64,000 nt of DNA. Source: Paragordius varius. Lineage: Eukaryota > Nematomorpha. Each line of letters begins with the position of its first letter. Position 1 is the stretch's first letter. The translations under genes were made by a program, and so were the position numbers. The notes under the pieces are model-generated. The model saw only the letters and a program-made list of their open reading frames with translations. It made no database searches and was not told where the DNA came from. Below, piece after piece: positions 13,001 through 25,844 of this stretch. The stretch is taken from positions 248,001 to 312,000 of the forward strand of contig OZ176059.1 in assembly GCA_964247055.1 (NCBI GenBank), written 5' to 3'.

Positions 13001-16000
13001 TGTATATCAAGTTATTTTAATAATTAGTAATACCTTTTCAAGTATATCGTGTTCCCTTTTAAGTTCATGGAATGATGCTAGACATTCGGCTTCCCTATAC
13101 TTTACGGCTAAAAGTTCTTGTTCCAAAGTCTCAATGATTTCTATGTTACGTTGTTTTTCATCCTCCCATGATAATTCGCACTTTATATAATGTAATATTC
13201 AGATTAAATGGAGCACCTTATACCTTTGTAATGCCCCTATTATATGGCAAATAAATGGCTCATAATTTGCATCATGACTCTTTTTGAAATAAAAAAAACA
13301 AAATAAATTTATTTAAATATTAAACGATGATATCTAATTTATATTATTCAAGAGATATTTAAGATGAAAAAAAAATATTAAGTTACAAACATATTTTGAC
13401 GGTGTTATAATCTAAACCAGACATGGCCAACACGCGTCCCGCGGGGCGCATGCGGCCTTCGAGACTTTATGTGCGGCTTGCGAATTCCATAATTTGTGAA
13501 ATTATGCTGATAAAATCTTAGCTAAATCATCATTTATTAGACAATTTTTTTAATTTGGTTTATTCAATTGGCAGAAACTATAAAAATTTATGTCTGTTTG
13601 CATATTACAGTCATATGTTTGAAATCAAATTTATTATAAATGAATGCCCATATATTTATTTCAAATGTGGCCCGCCGGTTTTTTGAGTTTAAAATGAGGC
13701 CCGCGAAGCCATTTGTGTTGGACCCTGTACCAAATTCCAGGGATATATTCAGAGAAGATAAAAAGTTTAGGATAATAATTTTGATGAGCTATCCAGTTTA
13801 TAGCCTCTTTTTTTCGTAAAATCTATTATAAAAATGGGTCGGTGTATCAGCCTATAAAGTAAATTAGTTCATGCTAATGATCATAGACCTTTCCAAATTT
13901 TTAGACTAAATTTTAAACTATAATCGTTTATAATTGAGCACATCATCCCATCCCACAAACTTATATTTATGAGTATTGATACAAAACCATGGTAATAAGC
14001 CATGTATAATAAAATAATTAAATTTAATATTCATTTTTATTTTCAAATATCTGTAGGACATTATTAACTATCAAAACTTAACATCAATTAAATTTTGTTG
14101 AAATAAATAATATTTATAATATATTCTTAAAAAAGGGTCATGATACGAATAAAGAAAAACCCCTACATTTTTTTCATACAATCGTAATCATTACGAGTTC
14201 ACTGTATATGTTAAAAACACAAATTTCCAAATTTATACTTTGGTGTATAAAATAGGAAAAAATTACCCCTTCTTTAAGTTTGAGATGACGAATTTGTTCA
14301 AGGGCAACGGCCAAATTTTGATCTTTATCATCGAGGACTTGTCGGAGGACACGGAAATCCCGTTTAACCGAATAACTTTCTTCCGCAGCAAGTGCTCTAC
14401 TCACCTGCCCTTGTACCAATCTATCAGCTAATGAAGCACTTTCCTAAAAGTCAACATATAACAATGTAAAAAAGAAATATGTTGTATATAAAAATTAAAC
14501 TAAATTTAACTAACTGTATTTTATTATATATTATCAAGGGATGTTTTTTTCACGGGTTAAAATACAGTAAAAATTGAAAGGATACAGACAAAATGTAAAT
14601 ACATAAAGAAAAAAGGTTTTTTCAAAAGACAACCATACTCTTTCAACTTTAATTTATCCTATTACAACATTTAATAGCAACCGTAAAGTATGTGATTGAT
14701 TGTGTAAATAATAATATTTAAAAAGTAATTTATTAATTAATCTGCCTTTATATAATTTTTTTGTGTGAAATTAATATGCATGATACAAATAAAACAAATA
14801 TAATTTCCATAAGTATTTGAATACATGCAATATACAAGTAACTAATGGATAAGTTATTTACATAATACAAAAGTATAGATTTTCAAATATTATCATCACT
14901 AAAATTTGTATCATACATACAAAAAATATAATTATAATTTATACATAACATCACTACCCCTTTAGGAGAACCGCACCGGCTTCCGCCGTCTCTCAGAGTA
15001 ACGACGCTCGATCGGAATTTTATTAATTTTGTCATTATTACTATTTATGTTATCATTACATTTTATCATTATTAGTGTCATTACTATTATTGTTATCAAT
15101 GTTACCATTATTATTATTTCTGTTATTGTGGATACTACTATCATTATTAATGTTTTGAATAACTGGTGTAGTTGAGTTGGCGGATGGGTCTACGTGTTTT
15201 ATCTGGTTCGCTTGTTTTCTGACCATCTTATTGTTTTCCTGATCTCATAAGCTGTAAGAAAAAAGACCAGTTGTAGCGACGACCTCGCCTGCTTGCCATC
15301 CGGGACCCTGTTCGTTTTTAATCATTAACCGTTGGTCTATTGAAATCCTACGACGCGGACGGGGTGCGTCTAAGGCTGTTGTTTTTGTGTTAATCCAGGT
15401 CAGGGGTGTTTGAAAGACTCGTTTATAGAGCAGTTGGAAGGGAGTTTCTTTCGTGCTAGCGTGGATTTAGTTACGGTGAGACTATAAGGGAGTATTGAAA
15501 GCTTCCTTCGGTGTAATATTTAATTTTTGATTTTCTTTGCGTTCATTTAAGTCAAGATGAGATCCGGAGAGCGACAGTTAATGATATAATTTTGCAGAAG
15601 ACAATTAAGGCTACTCATAATCAAGATTGGAGTGATGTTGAGTTGGCTGGGTTTACGAACCGGAAAGTAGAAATTGCGTCAATACGTATTGTTAAGTTTT
15701 AACAATCGAATCATTATTACGGAAAGTTTACAGGCAAGTGTGGTTAATTATTTGCACAGCGATGATAATAATGGGGAAACGATGAAAGCGATGGCAAGAT
15801 TTACATGTTTTTGGCCAAAGTTAGAGAATGATTTGGTAAGAATGTACAGTCAATGTAGGTCGTGCCAGGTAAACAAGCCAAATTTATGTGAAAACCCCAC
15901 TTACCAACGGGATCCGAATGCTGTCATATGGGAGCGCTTACACATTGATATAGCTGGTCCAGTTGATGGGTATTTCTGGTAGTTAATTTTGACAGCGCAT

Positions 16001-19000
16001 TAAAGTGGTCGGAAGGGTTCATGTTAAAAAGGGTTACTTCGGTAAATATATTGCACAAACTCGAGGAAATTTTTGCCAGGTTTGGGAGTGATAACGCTTC
16101 TTACTTCAATAATTTGTACTTTACATCAACCCTGACAAACTTGAAAATTAAGCACGTGAGAGTAACCCCTATCCTAAAAGTAATGGGATGGTAGAAAAGT
16201 TAGTGGGGATCCTAAAGGGCAAGTATAGAAAAATCAAAAACTATAATATTTCACCACAAGAAGCTTTCAATACCACTTTATGGTCTTACCGTACCTCAAT
16301 TCACGCTACCACGAAAGAAACCCCCTTTCAACTACTCTTTAAACAAGTATCCCAAACACACCTGACCTGGATTAACACAAAAACAACAGTCTTAGACGCA
16401 CCCCGTCCGCGTCGTGAGTTTTCAATAGACCAACGCATAATGATGAAAAACGAACAAAGTCCTGGATGGCGAGCCGGCGATGTTGTTGATAGAACGGGTC
16501 TCCTTTCGTACAGTGTGTGGGATCAGGAAAACAATAAGATGGTCAGAAAACAAGCGGACCAGTTGAAACACATAGACCCACCCGCCAACTCAACTACACC
16601 AGAAGAATAGTAATGATAGTTATAACGATGGCAATAACAGTAATAATAATGGTATCAGTATTGATAATGATAATAATAATAATAATAATAGTAATGACAA
16701 TAATAATGATAAAAATAATGAAAGTAATAATGATAATATTAAAAAAGTAAAAATTATTAAATATTAATCTGCCTTTATGAAATTTGTGTGAAATTAATTT
16801 GCATGATATCAAAAACAAGAAAAATTTTCACAGGTATATGCTTAATAATTCAAAATATACGAGTAACTAATGGATAAGTTATTTACATAATACAAAAATA
16901 TAGATTATTCAAATATTATTATCACTCAAATTTGTATTATACATAAAATATAATTATAATTTGTATACATAACAGTTACCAACATACATCTCTATTTTAT
17001 ACTTTACGGTTAAAACAATTATATATAAAAAAACAAGATTTAAAAAGTATAGTTGTCTTTTAGAAAAAAATATTTGTCATCTTTATATTTTTACGTTTTG
17101 TCCGTATGATTTGAGCGCTTATGGTAAAAACGAAAGGTTAAAAAGGCATAGCTAGATTTGAAAAATATTTGTTTTTTATATTAGGGTTGGGTTTTTTCCC
17201 CGGTTAAATTATAACGGTTTTAAATGTCATGAATGTAATAATTGATTCATGGTCATAAGCAGTCATGATTACTTATACAAATGTAAAAATTGTGTTATAA
17301 TTAAATCAAACGAAGGTAATCATATAATTAGTAGGATAGTTTTAATGATTAATGAATATGAAATTGTAAATTAGTTACATAAATTTTAAGTTTATAGATA
17401 TAAACAGTTTAGAGTTCCTTTTTTTCTATATAAGGGTCAGGACAGACTCAAATTTTATCAGGACTTGTGAAGGCTAAAACACTCACCTGCCTGTCTGCCC
17501 AGGGCTAATTGACAGTGATATCATGAAAAAATTGCATAGTTTCGGGCAACTCTCTCTGCCATTCCACGCACTCATTCTAAGAGTCCATCACGCCTTAAAA
17601 ATTTACACTTATATTACACAACATTTCATTTTGTATACATATAACTTATAAGATGATATAATGTAATGTATGGAAAACTGTGGATATAGTTTGGTTTTAT
17701 CTCGTAAAAATACCATTTTTCAGTCAAAAGCAACACCCTTTCAACCCAAACGCAACATTTTTAATTCCGTTCAAATGGACCATGTTGCGTTTATATGATT
17801 CATTATATCGTAAAAATATTTTTTTAATGCTTGAAAACCAACCTGTTCAAGGTATTGGATCCGTTGTTTGAGCAATCTATTTTCACCCTTGAGTTTTTTG
17901 GTTTCGGCTAGGCCCTCATTCTCTTTGGCCCGGATAGTAGTGTAATCTTTTTCTAGGCGTTTCATTCGTTTAGTGTCTAAGGGAACCCCTGCACCCCCAT
18001 TCCCATAAAATGCAATGTGAAACAATACATCGGGATCATTGCCGAGTCGGGCTGGAATGTCTTTTTGTAAATACTGTAAGTTCAGATAGAATTTAAATGT
18101 GAAATGAAAATAAATGGTATAGTATAGTGCGTATTATTAATGTTCAATTATAGCGTATGGGTAAAAAAGAGCAAATGGTTCAAATTAAACAATCTCCTCG
18201 CATATTTTCATATTAGATGTGTTGATTAAATTAAGAAAAAACCTTGTTTTATACCATAAGCTATGGTATGTATTACTAATTGGCCAAACAATAAAGTGGG
18301 TACTATTTGAAACTACAGTAAACATAGTTATTTTTTTACATATAAAATATGATTAAACACTAATGTTTGTAAACTATGTAAAGTTTTTACTTTACCGATT
18401 AAGCAAATTATCCTTTATTTAGCCATGCAAAAATATAGCAATATTTAATCAAATTATGGTTTTGTTGGTATTTAAATATTTTATAGGGAAAAAAAAGTGA
18501 ATTAAAAAGTATCAATACTTTTTACCATTATGTATTACAATATAAGTCAAAAAAATACGGTTGTTTACTGTAAACATATCTTTATGAAAGAAATCTAAAA
18601 AAATACTTTAAAATCAAAAACAAAAATATATTATATGTAATTATAATTAATATAAATATACCTGTATCATACCCTCCATATCTAATGCCATAAGGTCCAT
18701 TTTGCTTAAACTTAAAATAGCGGCGGCAATTTTAAAGATAACATCTAACCCCTAATCAGTACATAAATGCAAAAATTTAAAATTTGTTTCATGGGTATTA
18801 AAAAAAATATGTTAAATTATAATCAAAAAAATTTCAAGAATTCCAGATTTTTTTTAAATATACATCTAAAATAAAAACTATAACAAGGCAAAACATAAAA
18901 AACAATAGAAAAAATCATTTGCATAGAAAAAATCAATTTTCTATTTTATAAAACTCAAACTTTTACAATTGTTAGACATAAAATTAATCATGTGAACCAA

Positions 19001-22000
19001 CACTTTATTTCTATATCCTTTTTTGCGACGCAAAATCATACATTATATTTCTACATCGTTGGGAAAATATAATTTTTGTAATTATACTGTAATTATGGTT
19101 TGATATGATGTTACAAAAAATGATGTATAAAAACATAAAATTTTATACTTCAAGTAAAAAAACATCCATAATACGGAAAGCCGTTTCAAGCGGTAAGGTG
19201 GATGAAAATAGGGTTAGAAACCATGGTGATGCATATAGGGATGCGTGAAAGGCATGTTCCTGGAAATGAATAGCTAAATCTGGCAAATAATCTTGGATTA
19301 GGCATTCCAGTTGGTACATGCAAGTGGCCAAATCCGACATACACGGTTTAAAAAGTCTAAAATTGGGTAATTTAATCGCTATTATAATCCTCCCAATGAG
19401 ATGTAATAGGTACGGTAAAAATTGAAATTATACAGACAAAACGTAAAAATATAAAGACAAAAATTTTTTTCAAAAGACAACCATCCTTTTCCAAAACCTT
19501 AATCTATCCCATAATCGTAAAATACATCATTGATTATGTAACCTAGTTACATCTCTATTCCATGCTTTGCAGTTTAAAACAATGAGTTATATTTCAAAAA
19601 AATAATAATTTAATAAGTATAATTGTATTTTTTTTAAAATCGTCGTTATATTTTTATGTTTTGCACGTATAATTTAAATTTTTACTGTAAATGTATCAGC
19701 GAGCTGGTTATTTAAGGATATTTATTATACTTACGTGCATGCTAATAGGTCCATATCGCAAATAAAAAATATATGCTAAATACTTTAAATCTTTTTTGGT
19801 AAAAAATTGCTAAAAGTTTTATCTATTATAAACTATCTAATCTATATTTAAAAAATTTAACGAAAAATACCCAAGAGGTCTTTTGCGCAATCTCTGTGTT
19901 ATATACACAATTTACAACTCAAATTCTCCATTTAATAATTCGAATTCACCCTTAAATAAATTGTGTTTTTGAATAATATATTTTGTTATAATTTTAAAAA
20001 ATAAAATTTCGTTAATTATTAGCATAATACTGAAAAATAAAAGACTATGCCATAAATAAACAATTTATAATGATGTGAGTTATATTAGCTGCCCGAAAAC
20101 ACATAAATTTAGTTCTAGGGTAATTTTAATTGTTCGAGGGTGAATTTGAGGTGTAAATGGTATGCAAAGAAATTTAACAACATACCGTCGTAAATTATGT
20201 TTTTGGCCCGTCATAATGTTCAATAGTACGCTGAATGCATTCTCCTCCGGCATTTGCATAAGTAATAAACCAACTATGAAACAACTGCCTTGGCAGTAAC
20301 CAACCTCTGTATCACACAAGGAATAAGCTTTCATAACGTTAAACAGGCTCTCCTAAAATAGCAAACAAAAGACAGGACATCAATGAATTATTATTATTAT
20401 TTTTATTATAAATTTTTTTAATAAAAAAAATATATTTAATAAAGATAATTATAATAATAATAGTGCAAAATCTACAAAAAACAATAAAACCGATCATTTA
20501 CTTTAATTTAGTTTATTTTGGTAATGATAGTAATAATATTTAATAACCATTTATTGGTTGTGATGACAGACCAAATTTATGGGAAAATCCTAAACTCAAC
20601 AAATAAACAAAAATGGTGAGCTTCTACATTAAATATTTCCATTTTTGTCATAATAACAAAGAAAGAAAGTAGGTATGTTTTATAATTAAAAAAAACTAAA
20701 AATGTCTTCAATATGGCTGACAAAATACCTAATAAATAATTAATTATAATATAAAGGGTCTAAATTATTGGGAATATAAAGCCAATCCCTATTTTATTAG
20801 GATAATATTATGTGATAGATGATCATTTCATGGATTTGAAAATTATAGTTTTTGCATAATAGTTAGTATGTCAAAATAGAATATTTAATATTAACTTTAG
20901 TTGACAAGCTATAGACGAACATCAATCCCTTAAATATTACATTAAAAAGTTATTATTTATGCAGACATTTTTTGACTATTATTGATGTACTACAAAACAA
21001 TTTCACAAGGTTATTAATTTTGTGATAACACTCAATTATTCCGATGCTCAAATAAACGTACGCAATTTTATTTAGTATAGATAGTAATTATCATCCAATC
21101 TTATTTTTATTATTTCATTTCATTAAAAAAATATAAAATCCTAAAAAAAATACCTGTCCAGCGCTATTAGTTTCCTTGAAAAATTTGTGGTCAGGATATG
21201 TTCGATTTATGTCTCGTTTTATCAATTTTTCGTACGGTGAAGTAAGCTTTAAGAAATTGGCATAAACGGGTTTAACCACGGATTCTTCGAGGGCCGCAGT
21301 GTTTGGCACCAATAACATGTGATTACCGCTAAGGAGTTGCCAAGCCATCGGTCTAAATGGTTGTGGAATACCACGTAACACAAGTTCCTACATTAAAATA
21401 ATTTTAATTTTTATTATATAATTATGCATTTTGTCTTTTCTCTTTAATTAGTAGTCCTTAAAAACATTTCGAAATATCCCTTTACACATGCAAATATTAG
21501 TTTAAAAAACTCGTAAACCTTTCCAATTTCTCATAATTAATCCACTCCACCCATGAACATTTACATTAAGGCCTAAACATTTTGATATAATCCGTAAACT
21601 TTCCAATCAACCTTTGTACATCTATAAAATTCGCTAAATTTCGAACTAAATTTTAAATATTTTAACCCTTAAACACGTGTTTGCATTCCCCCTTATGCAA
21701 TTTGAATTCCCTTAAATATTTTAAATTTCTTCCTTAAACTTCTCGAATTTACCCTAAAAAATATCAGATGCTTTGCATATTCAAAATTGGGCTAAATTAT
21801 TGGAAATAAATTTTTTTGGGGATATAATGACTGAAGCTAAATCATAGGAAAATGTTGTTTGAGATGATGATCTATAAGCACCTTTTTTATTGTTTTTTTA
21901 TAAAAACAATTGATATATGTTTTAAAAATATTTTTATTACAGTTTTAAAAATCTTTCACCTTAAAAAATTTATCATTATACCCTTATAACGCCGTGCTAA

Positions 22001-25000
22001 AAAAATTACGTTCATTAACCTTGCCCTTTTTACATTAAATATCGCCCTTAAAAATAATGTAGCTTATATTGAATGCAATTTTTTGATTTTTATATGTGTA
22101 CTTCTAGTTTTATAATCAATTTGATTTGATTGTCTTTTGAGACACTAGTACAATGTGGATATTTAAAGTCCCCATAATGACAAAACAATGGGAAAACATA
22201 ATCAATATTGGTAAAAAATTAAAATAATAGAAATACAATTAATTCTAAAATCAATTTTTTCACTGAATTTAATTTTGGTAAGTATCACCGTAAAAATTAA
22301 AACAAAAATCAGTAGAAAATAAAAATATGATACATTATTATAGATGAATTAATACAGAATGTGTAAATGACTAAAAAAATTTCAGAAAAGCATTGATCTT
22401 AGGTAACTAGCCAAAAAATCAAAAATTTCATTCAATTAATACAACAATACCCTTATGAGTGGAGTATATGACGATTTAGCATTCTCCCAATCCCTAATTA
22501 ATTCACTCCAGAGTGACCATATAACTTCATCGTCTAACCCTTTAACCGTTTCAGGTGGTGTCGCGTTTACTAACGAAATTGTGGATAATAATGAGGAGTT
22601 TTGTGGAATCGATTTTTCATTCATATTGTCATAATGTAAGGGCGATATTATTGTTGTGTTGTCACCATGAGGTTCTTCAGCATGCGAAGCAATGATGGGA
22701 TATTTTACAAGGTTGGTGGAGCATTCATTAAGATGCGGATTATAATCATCAAAGCCATCCAGGATTGAAAGATCATTATTTGTCAGTCCCTGTCCTTGGT
22801 GTTGAGTTATGGTTTCACTTGTCACGCTATTCATATCGGTATTACAACTGCTAATTTCGCTTTCCTCTATACTACCATTACTCCTTTGATGATAGATATA
22901 TAGAAAATAAACGTGTGGAATTGAATTGAATAAAATTTAATAATCTTAAACTATTTTTTGACTCAACTCCGGTTTCATGATTAATTTGGAAAATAGTAAA
23001 TGCTTGAGATTTTGGTCAAAATAAATTGCTATCTGATTTTTAAACAAAATTATTTGACCAAAAAAGCTAATTATACAATTCTATATACATATATATATAT
23101 ATATATATATGTACATTGAATCAATTTTTCCCTCGACTATATATGAATATCATAAAATTATGTTTAAAGTTTTTATCCAATTGTACAAGTTGATTAATCA
23201 TAAATCTTATTTATTTAATTTTTATGAAAGCATGGCAAATATATTTAGTTGTCTTGGATATTGACTAAACTACAAATCAATTATTTTGAAAAAAAAGTTA
23301 TTAATTTTTTAAAATTTATACCAATAGGTATAAATAGTGATAAGGGTTGGATAAATTATCATCTATTAGCTAACAATTTTATCACAGAGGGTATAAAAGT
23401 GGAAAGATATTAATTAAAATAGGACAATTTAAAACGATTTGGCTTTAAGTTTGAACTGGTAGTGGATAAAATAAATATGCATAAGTAAGAATATTTCCAC
23501 TTTTATGCTGAAATTATAGAGCAGGGCTGTCCAACACAAACATATTTGCGGAGGCTTTGATAAATTTTGAGTTTATTTACTTATAATGAGCCCAGTTTAA
23601 GATATATCTTCTAAATAATCGTAAATTTTTGATTAAAATCTAATTTTATATTTTTTAACAATTTTTGAGCACTTTTGCGTAGAGAGAAAGAGTGTTGGAC
23701 ATCTCTGTTTAAGATTCAGTTTGATCTAAAAAACTATATTTCTGAAATTTACACTTTATTCCTAATTAGCCAACCGAAAGTGTCTCATAACCAATATTAC
23801 CTTTCCCTATTATATAGTTACGATGCATTGAACTAGAGATAATTATGAAAAATGTATAATAATGTGCCATGACTTTTACATATATGTAAATATGACAAAA
23901 AATTAACTGGCTTGTTTTAGCTGTAAAGGGAAAAAATATTGACGATAGTTTTTGTTGCAAGCTAGCGCCATTGTTATTATTTTGGTTTATTGCAGCAGGA
24001 ATCATTTTGGACGGTTTTATATCACCAATCTAAAAACAATCATGATTAGAGTTGTGGTAATTTAATGAGTTTACGAGTTTAAAATTTTGCTAAATTTAGG
24101 ATAAAAAACCAAGAGAGATTTATTATATACATCCTTTTGTCGTATAATTAATCCAATAAAATGTCAAAAATAGAGAAAAATTTAATACTTCCAATCAAAT
24201 ATTAAAAATTATTTTGAAATGCATCATATATTTTAATAGTAAAAATATTTAATTTTTAAATCTTTATAACCGTTACATATATATGGGATTTAAAAACAGT
24301 AAAAAGCGTATTATATAACTGTTTTAGTATGAGCAGAAGAGGCTAAGCTATTTTGAGACGAGGTTCGGCTCCCACTACCAAGCGCAACGGTCGAATTGGT
24401 TGAGGATAAACTTAAACCCAACAAACTTTTTGAGTCATTTTCTAGGGCCCTACATATGACAAATGTGTGATTTGAGTTTTTTTTAATAAGAAAAAACCAA
24501 AATATATCAGCCATTATTTATTTACATCTAACAATACACGAAAAATATCTCTTTACTAAGGCGGTTTATAATAATTATCTTATCAATCAATATTAGTTAA
24601 ATTTATGTAGCGTTAAATGGGGGATTATGGAGTTGTAATACATATCATAATTTATTTGAAAAGATAATTATTCTTAATTAACTGTACCACCTATATTCCT
24701 GTTTTATCTTTATAGTATTATAGCATCCAGATTCATTTTTAATAAATATAATTTGTGGATTCATAGATATAATTTATATATCAAAAACAATATTAATTAA
24801 ATTTAAAATTTTTTTGCAATAATTTATTCAAACTAACGTTTCTCATTAAAACTAACATAATTGCTTATTTGCTATAATAATAATAATCTAAAATTCTATA
24901 TCCCGACAAAACATATACTAACGGTTGTATCAAATATAATAAAATTATAATGCATATTTCATAAATAACATCTACTATATTTACTTGTTTGCCGCCTCTA

Positions 25001-25196
25001 ATTTTGCCAAAAGATCAATATCATTGGTTTGATTTGAATTTTTAGGATCTTCATTCTGATAATTTTTATTTTGTTGATAGTTTACATCCTGGGATATAAC
25101 TAAATCATCTTTGATTAAAGAGTCAGAAGAGGCACTCTCATTGTCTGGATTGATGGTGGAATTTAAATATATTCGTTCCCGGTCTTGAAATATCAT
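7070..25196 (-). CDS. EVI5: EVI5-family TBC Rab GTPase-activating protein
   Basis: Exons in transcript order: 25196-24985, 24449-24320, 24029-23880 (tentative), 22864-22451, 21387-21154, 20352-20186, 19356-19149, 18751-18662, 18073-17843, 14443-14267, 13180-13034, 12306-12160, 11883-11367, 10374-10190, 9531-9385, 8549-8351, 7260-7070. Phases agree throughout, giving about 1181 residues (human EVI5 is about 810). The TBC domain spans roughly residues 275-535. Both catalytic motifs are intact: IKRDINR (arginine finger, about residue 364) and GYCQG (glutamine finger, about 401). A long coiled coil follows ([39 protein letters not shown]). EVI5 proteins act on Rab11/Rab35 in membrane recycling and cytokinesis. 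The start ATG has an in-frame TAG upstream. Exon 11883-11367 adds about 172 Asn/Ser-rich residues, unusual for the family. Exons 3-4 are the weakest part. Confidence 0.88.
7688..7909. mobile_element. hAT-type MITE (CAGGGGTG ends), degenerate
   Basis: Starts CAGGGGTGCTTA and ends GTTAGACCCCTGG, as inverted ends. Internal sequence includes GTGGTCCTCCGAGA and CAGCCCGAGCG, remnants of the GC-rich subterminal motifs (GCGGCCCGC type) shared with seven other copies. About 220 bases, non-coding, in an EVI5 intron. Confidence 0.55.
10416..10714. mobile_element. hAT-type MITE adjacent to an EVI5 exon
   Basis: Ends read CAGACGTGTGTCCAACATG and GCTGGACACCCCTG as inverted terminal repeats. The subterminal motifs GTGCGGCACGCGAA and ATGCGGCCCGCC are typical of the family. 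The element starts about 42 bases upstream of the acceptor of the EVI5 exon 10374-10190, and an open frame on the minus strand runs through it into that exon by chance. Confidence 0.65.
12640..12853. mobile_element. Tc1/mariner-type MITE family A, centre inverted
   Basis: The right arm carries TGGTTGTCTTTTGAAAAAA, GATTTGTCCGTATAATCTC and TTTTACTGTATA as in the other copies. The central block (TATAACTCATTGTTTTAAAC) is the reverse complement of the corresponding block in the 19.4 kb and 58.4 kb copies, so the interior is flipped relative to the ends. Lies in an EVI5 intron. Confidence 0.5.
13418..13727. mobile_element. hAT-type MITE
   Basis: Left end CAGACATGGCCAACACGCG, right end GTGTTGGACCCTG. 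Subterminal GC-rich blocks CGGGGCGCATGCGGCC and AATGTGGCCCGCCGG are the family hallmark and stand out in this AT-rich genome. No coding capacity. In an EVI5 intron. Confidence 0.65.
14708..16974. mobile_element. Ty3/gypsy-type LTR element fossil, internally rearranged
   Basis: Flanked by direct repeats of about 240 bases (14708-14950 and 16735-16974) that share blocks such as TTAATCTGCCTTTAT, TAACTAATGGATAAGTTATT and TATACATAACA. The interior holds only integrase-related sequence. A plus-strand segment (about 15546-16610) has the HHCC zinc-binding region ([16 protein letters not shown]), part of the catalytic core, and the C-terminal domain. A minus-strand segment next to the left repeat (about 14951-15545) is a second, inverted copy of the integrase C-terminal part. 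No gag, protease or reverse transcriptase is seen. The element is broken, with several breaks and large losses. The terminal repeats have diverged visibly, suggesting a fairly old insertion. It sits inside a MITE within the largest EVI5 intron. Confidence 0.7.
16611..16734 (+). repeat. AAT-rich simple repeat inside the LTR element
   Basis: Runs of AATAATAATAATAG and imperfect relatives lie between the integrase-derived segment and the right terminal repeat. An inverted counterpart, rich in ATTATTATT, lies next to the left repeat at about 15030-15130, consistent with the inverted duplication of this end of the element. Confidence 0.6.
17446..17598 (-). mobile_element. tRNA-related SINE-like fragment
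   Basis: On the minus strand it begins GGCGTGATGGACTCTTAG and ends in a block GAGTGTTTTAGCCTTCACAAG followed by TGATAAAATTTGAG. The same two end blocks, in the same order, occur at 39904-39993. The head resembles a tRNA 5' end and A-box region. Its B box is poor. I treat it as a decayed SINE rather than a tRNA gene. Confidence 0.4.
17717..17795. mobile_element. Short palindromic element, family D fragment
   Basis: Contains TTCAGTCAAAAGCAACACC, then CCCAAACGCAACATTTTT and an opposing ATGTTGCGTTTATATG. The same parts occur in the complete copy at 26.3 kb. It lies immediately downstream of an EVI5 coding exon. Confidence 0.4.
19409..19690. mobile_element. Tc1/mariner-type MITE family A, near complete
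   Basis: Clearest copy of the family, about 280 bases. Left end GTAAAAATTGAAATTATACA then GACAAAACGTAAAAATATAA. Right end TTTTGCACGTATAATTTAAA then TTTTTACTGTA, the inverted repeat of the left. The centre carries GTAACCTAGTTACATCTC and GCAGTTTAAAACAATGAG. It has no open frame. In an EVI5 intron. Confidence 0.7.
19910..20163. mobile_element. MITE family E (CACCCTT...AAGGGTG ends)
   Basis: Left arm has CAACTCAAATTCTCC and CGAATTCACCCTTAAAT. Right arm has TAGGGTAATTTTAATTG and CGAGGGTGAATTTGAGGTG, roughly its inverted complement. The same right end, with the continuation TGTAAATGGTAT, occurs at about 38.0 kb. The right arm here runs into the intron next to the EVI5 exon 20352-20186. Confidence 0.5.
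23085..23111. repeat. AT dinucleotide microsatellite
   Basis: An (AT)n run in an EVI5 intron. Comparable runs occur at 25818-25842, 28080-28128, 28877-28899, 37731-37751, 39831-39859, 42438-42475, 43902-43921, 46302-46336, 47342-47373 and 48062-48091. The longest in the window is the one at 28080. Confidence 0.85.
23522..23707. mobile_element. Short hAT-type MITE
   Basis: Starts CAGGGCTGTCCAACACAAAC and ends GTGTTGGACATCTCTG, as inverted terminal repeats. Internal text GGAGGCTTTGATAAATTTTG is shared with the copy at 44765. These two form a shorter subfamily that lacks the GCGGCCCGC blocks. In an EVI5 intron. Confidence 0.6.
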
Positions 25197-25813
25197 AATG
25201 ATTTTCTAATTTTAATCATGCTTTTTTTCTTAACTTTAATGTATGGAAATAATGGTATTATCTGTGAGTATATCGAATTTGTAATGGCGAATTGAAAAAA
25301 ATACTAGGATAAAAATACTTTAAATTAAAAATATGCAGAATATTTCTTTCATTTAAAAATGTCACATCTAAAAAACTACGTGCAACTAAAGCAGACGGAT
25401 ATTTAAAATCACGTGACAGCAGTCAGTCAGACGATAAAATTATGTACAAAAATAATCAAAAATCGGTTTCAATAATCAACAGAATTTTTTCTTAAAAGAT
25501 TGTAGAATTGACGTCCAATATAGCTTTAAAAGTGTCTTTTATTTGTGTCAAATCTTCTATTACGAAATACACTATAGTGGAAAGGGAATTCTGTCCAGCT
25601 CGATCTAATATTGCAATAAGGAGGATTCTTTTCAAGTTATGATAAGATTATATATCTCTCCCTCATTCAATTATAATGTTAATAGAAATCTTTTATCAAG
25701 AGTTTTTTTAAATATGCGTGTGTGTGTCTGTGACTAATTGCATATGAATTTAGCATGGACGGATTTGTTAAAACCAGCAAAAACCACTACCTATAAGAAA
25801 AATTAAAAATTGA

Positions 25814-25844
<31 letters not shown>

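Larger units (their letters stand above)
14562..17128. mobile_element. Family A MITE split by an LTR-element insertion
   Basis: The left half (14562-14706) starts ACAGTAAAAATTGAAAGGAT and runs through AAAAGACAACCATACTC to TGATTGTGTAA. The right half resumes at about 16975 with GTTACCAACATACATCTC and continues through AAGTATAGTTGTCTTTTAG to TTTTACGTTTTGTCCGTATG. Together they follow the order of the uninterrupted copy at 19.4 kb. The intervening 2.27 kb is the LTR element listed separately. Confidence 0.65.

Noticed and set aside
16594-16818. Ile-rich minus-strand frame
   Set aside because: Reverse reading of the AAT simple repeat and terminal repeat of the LTR fossil.
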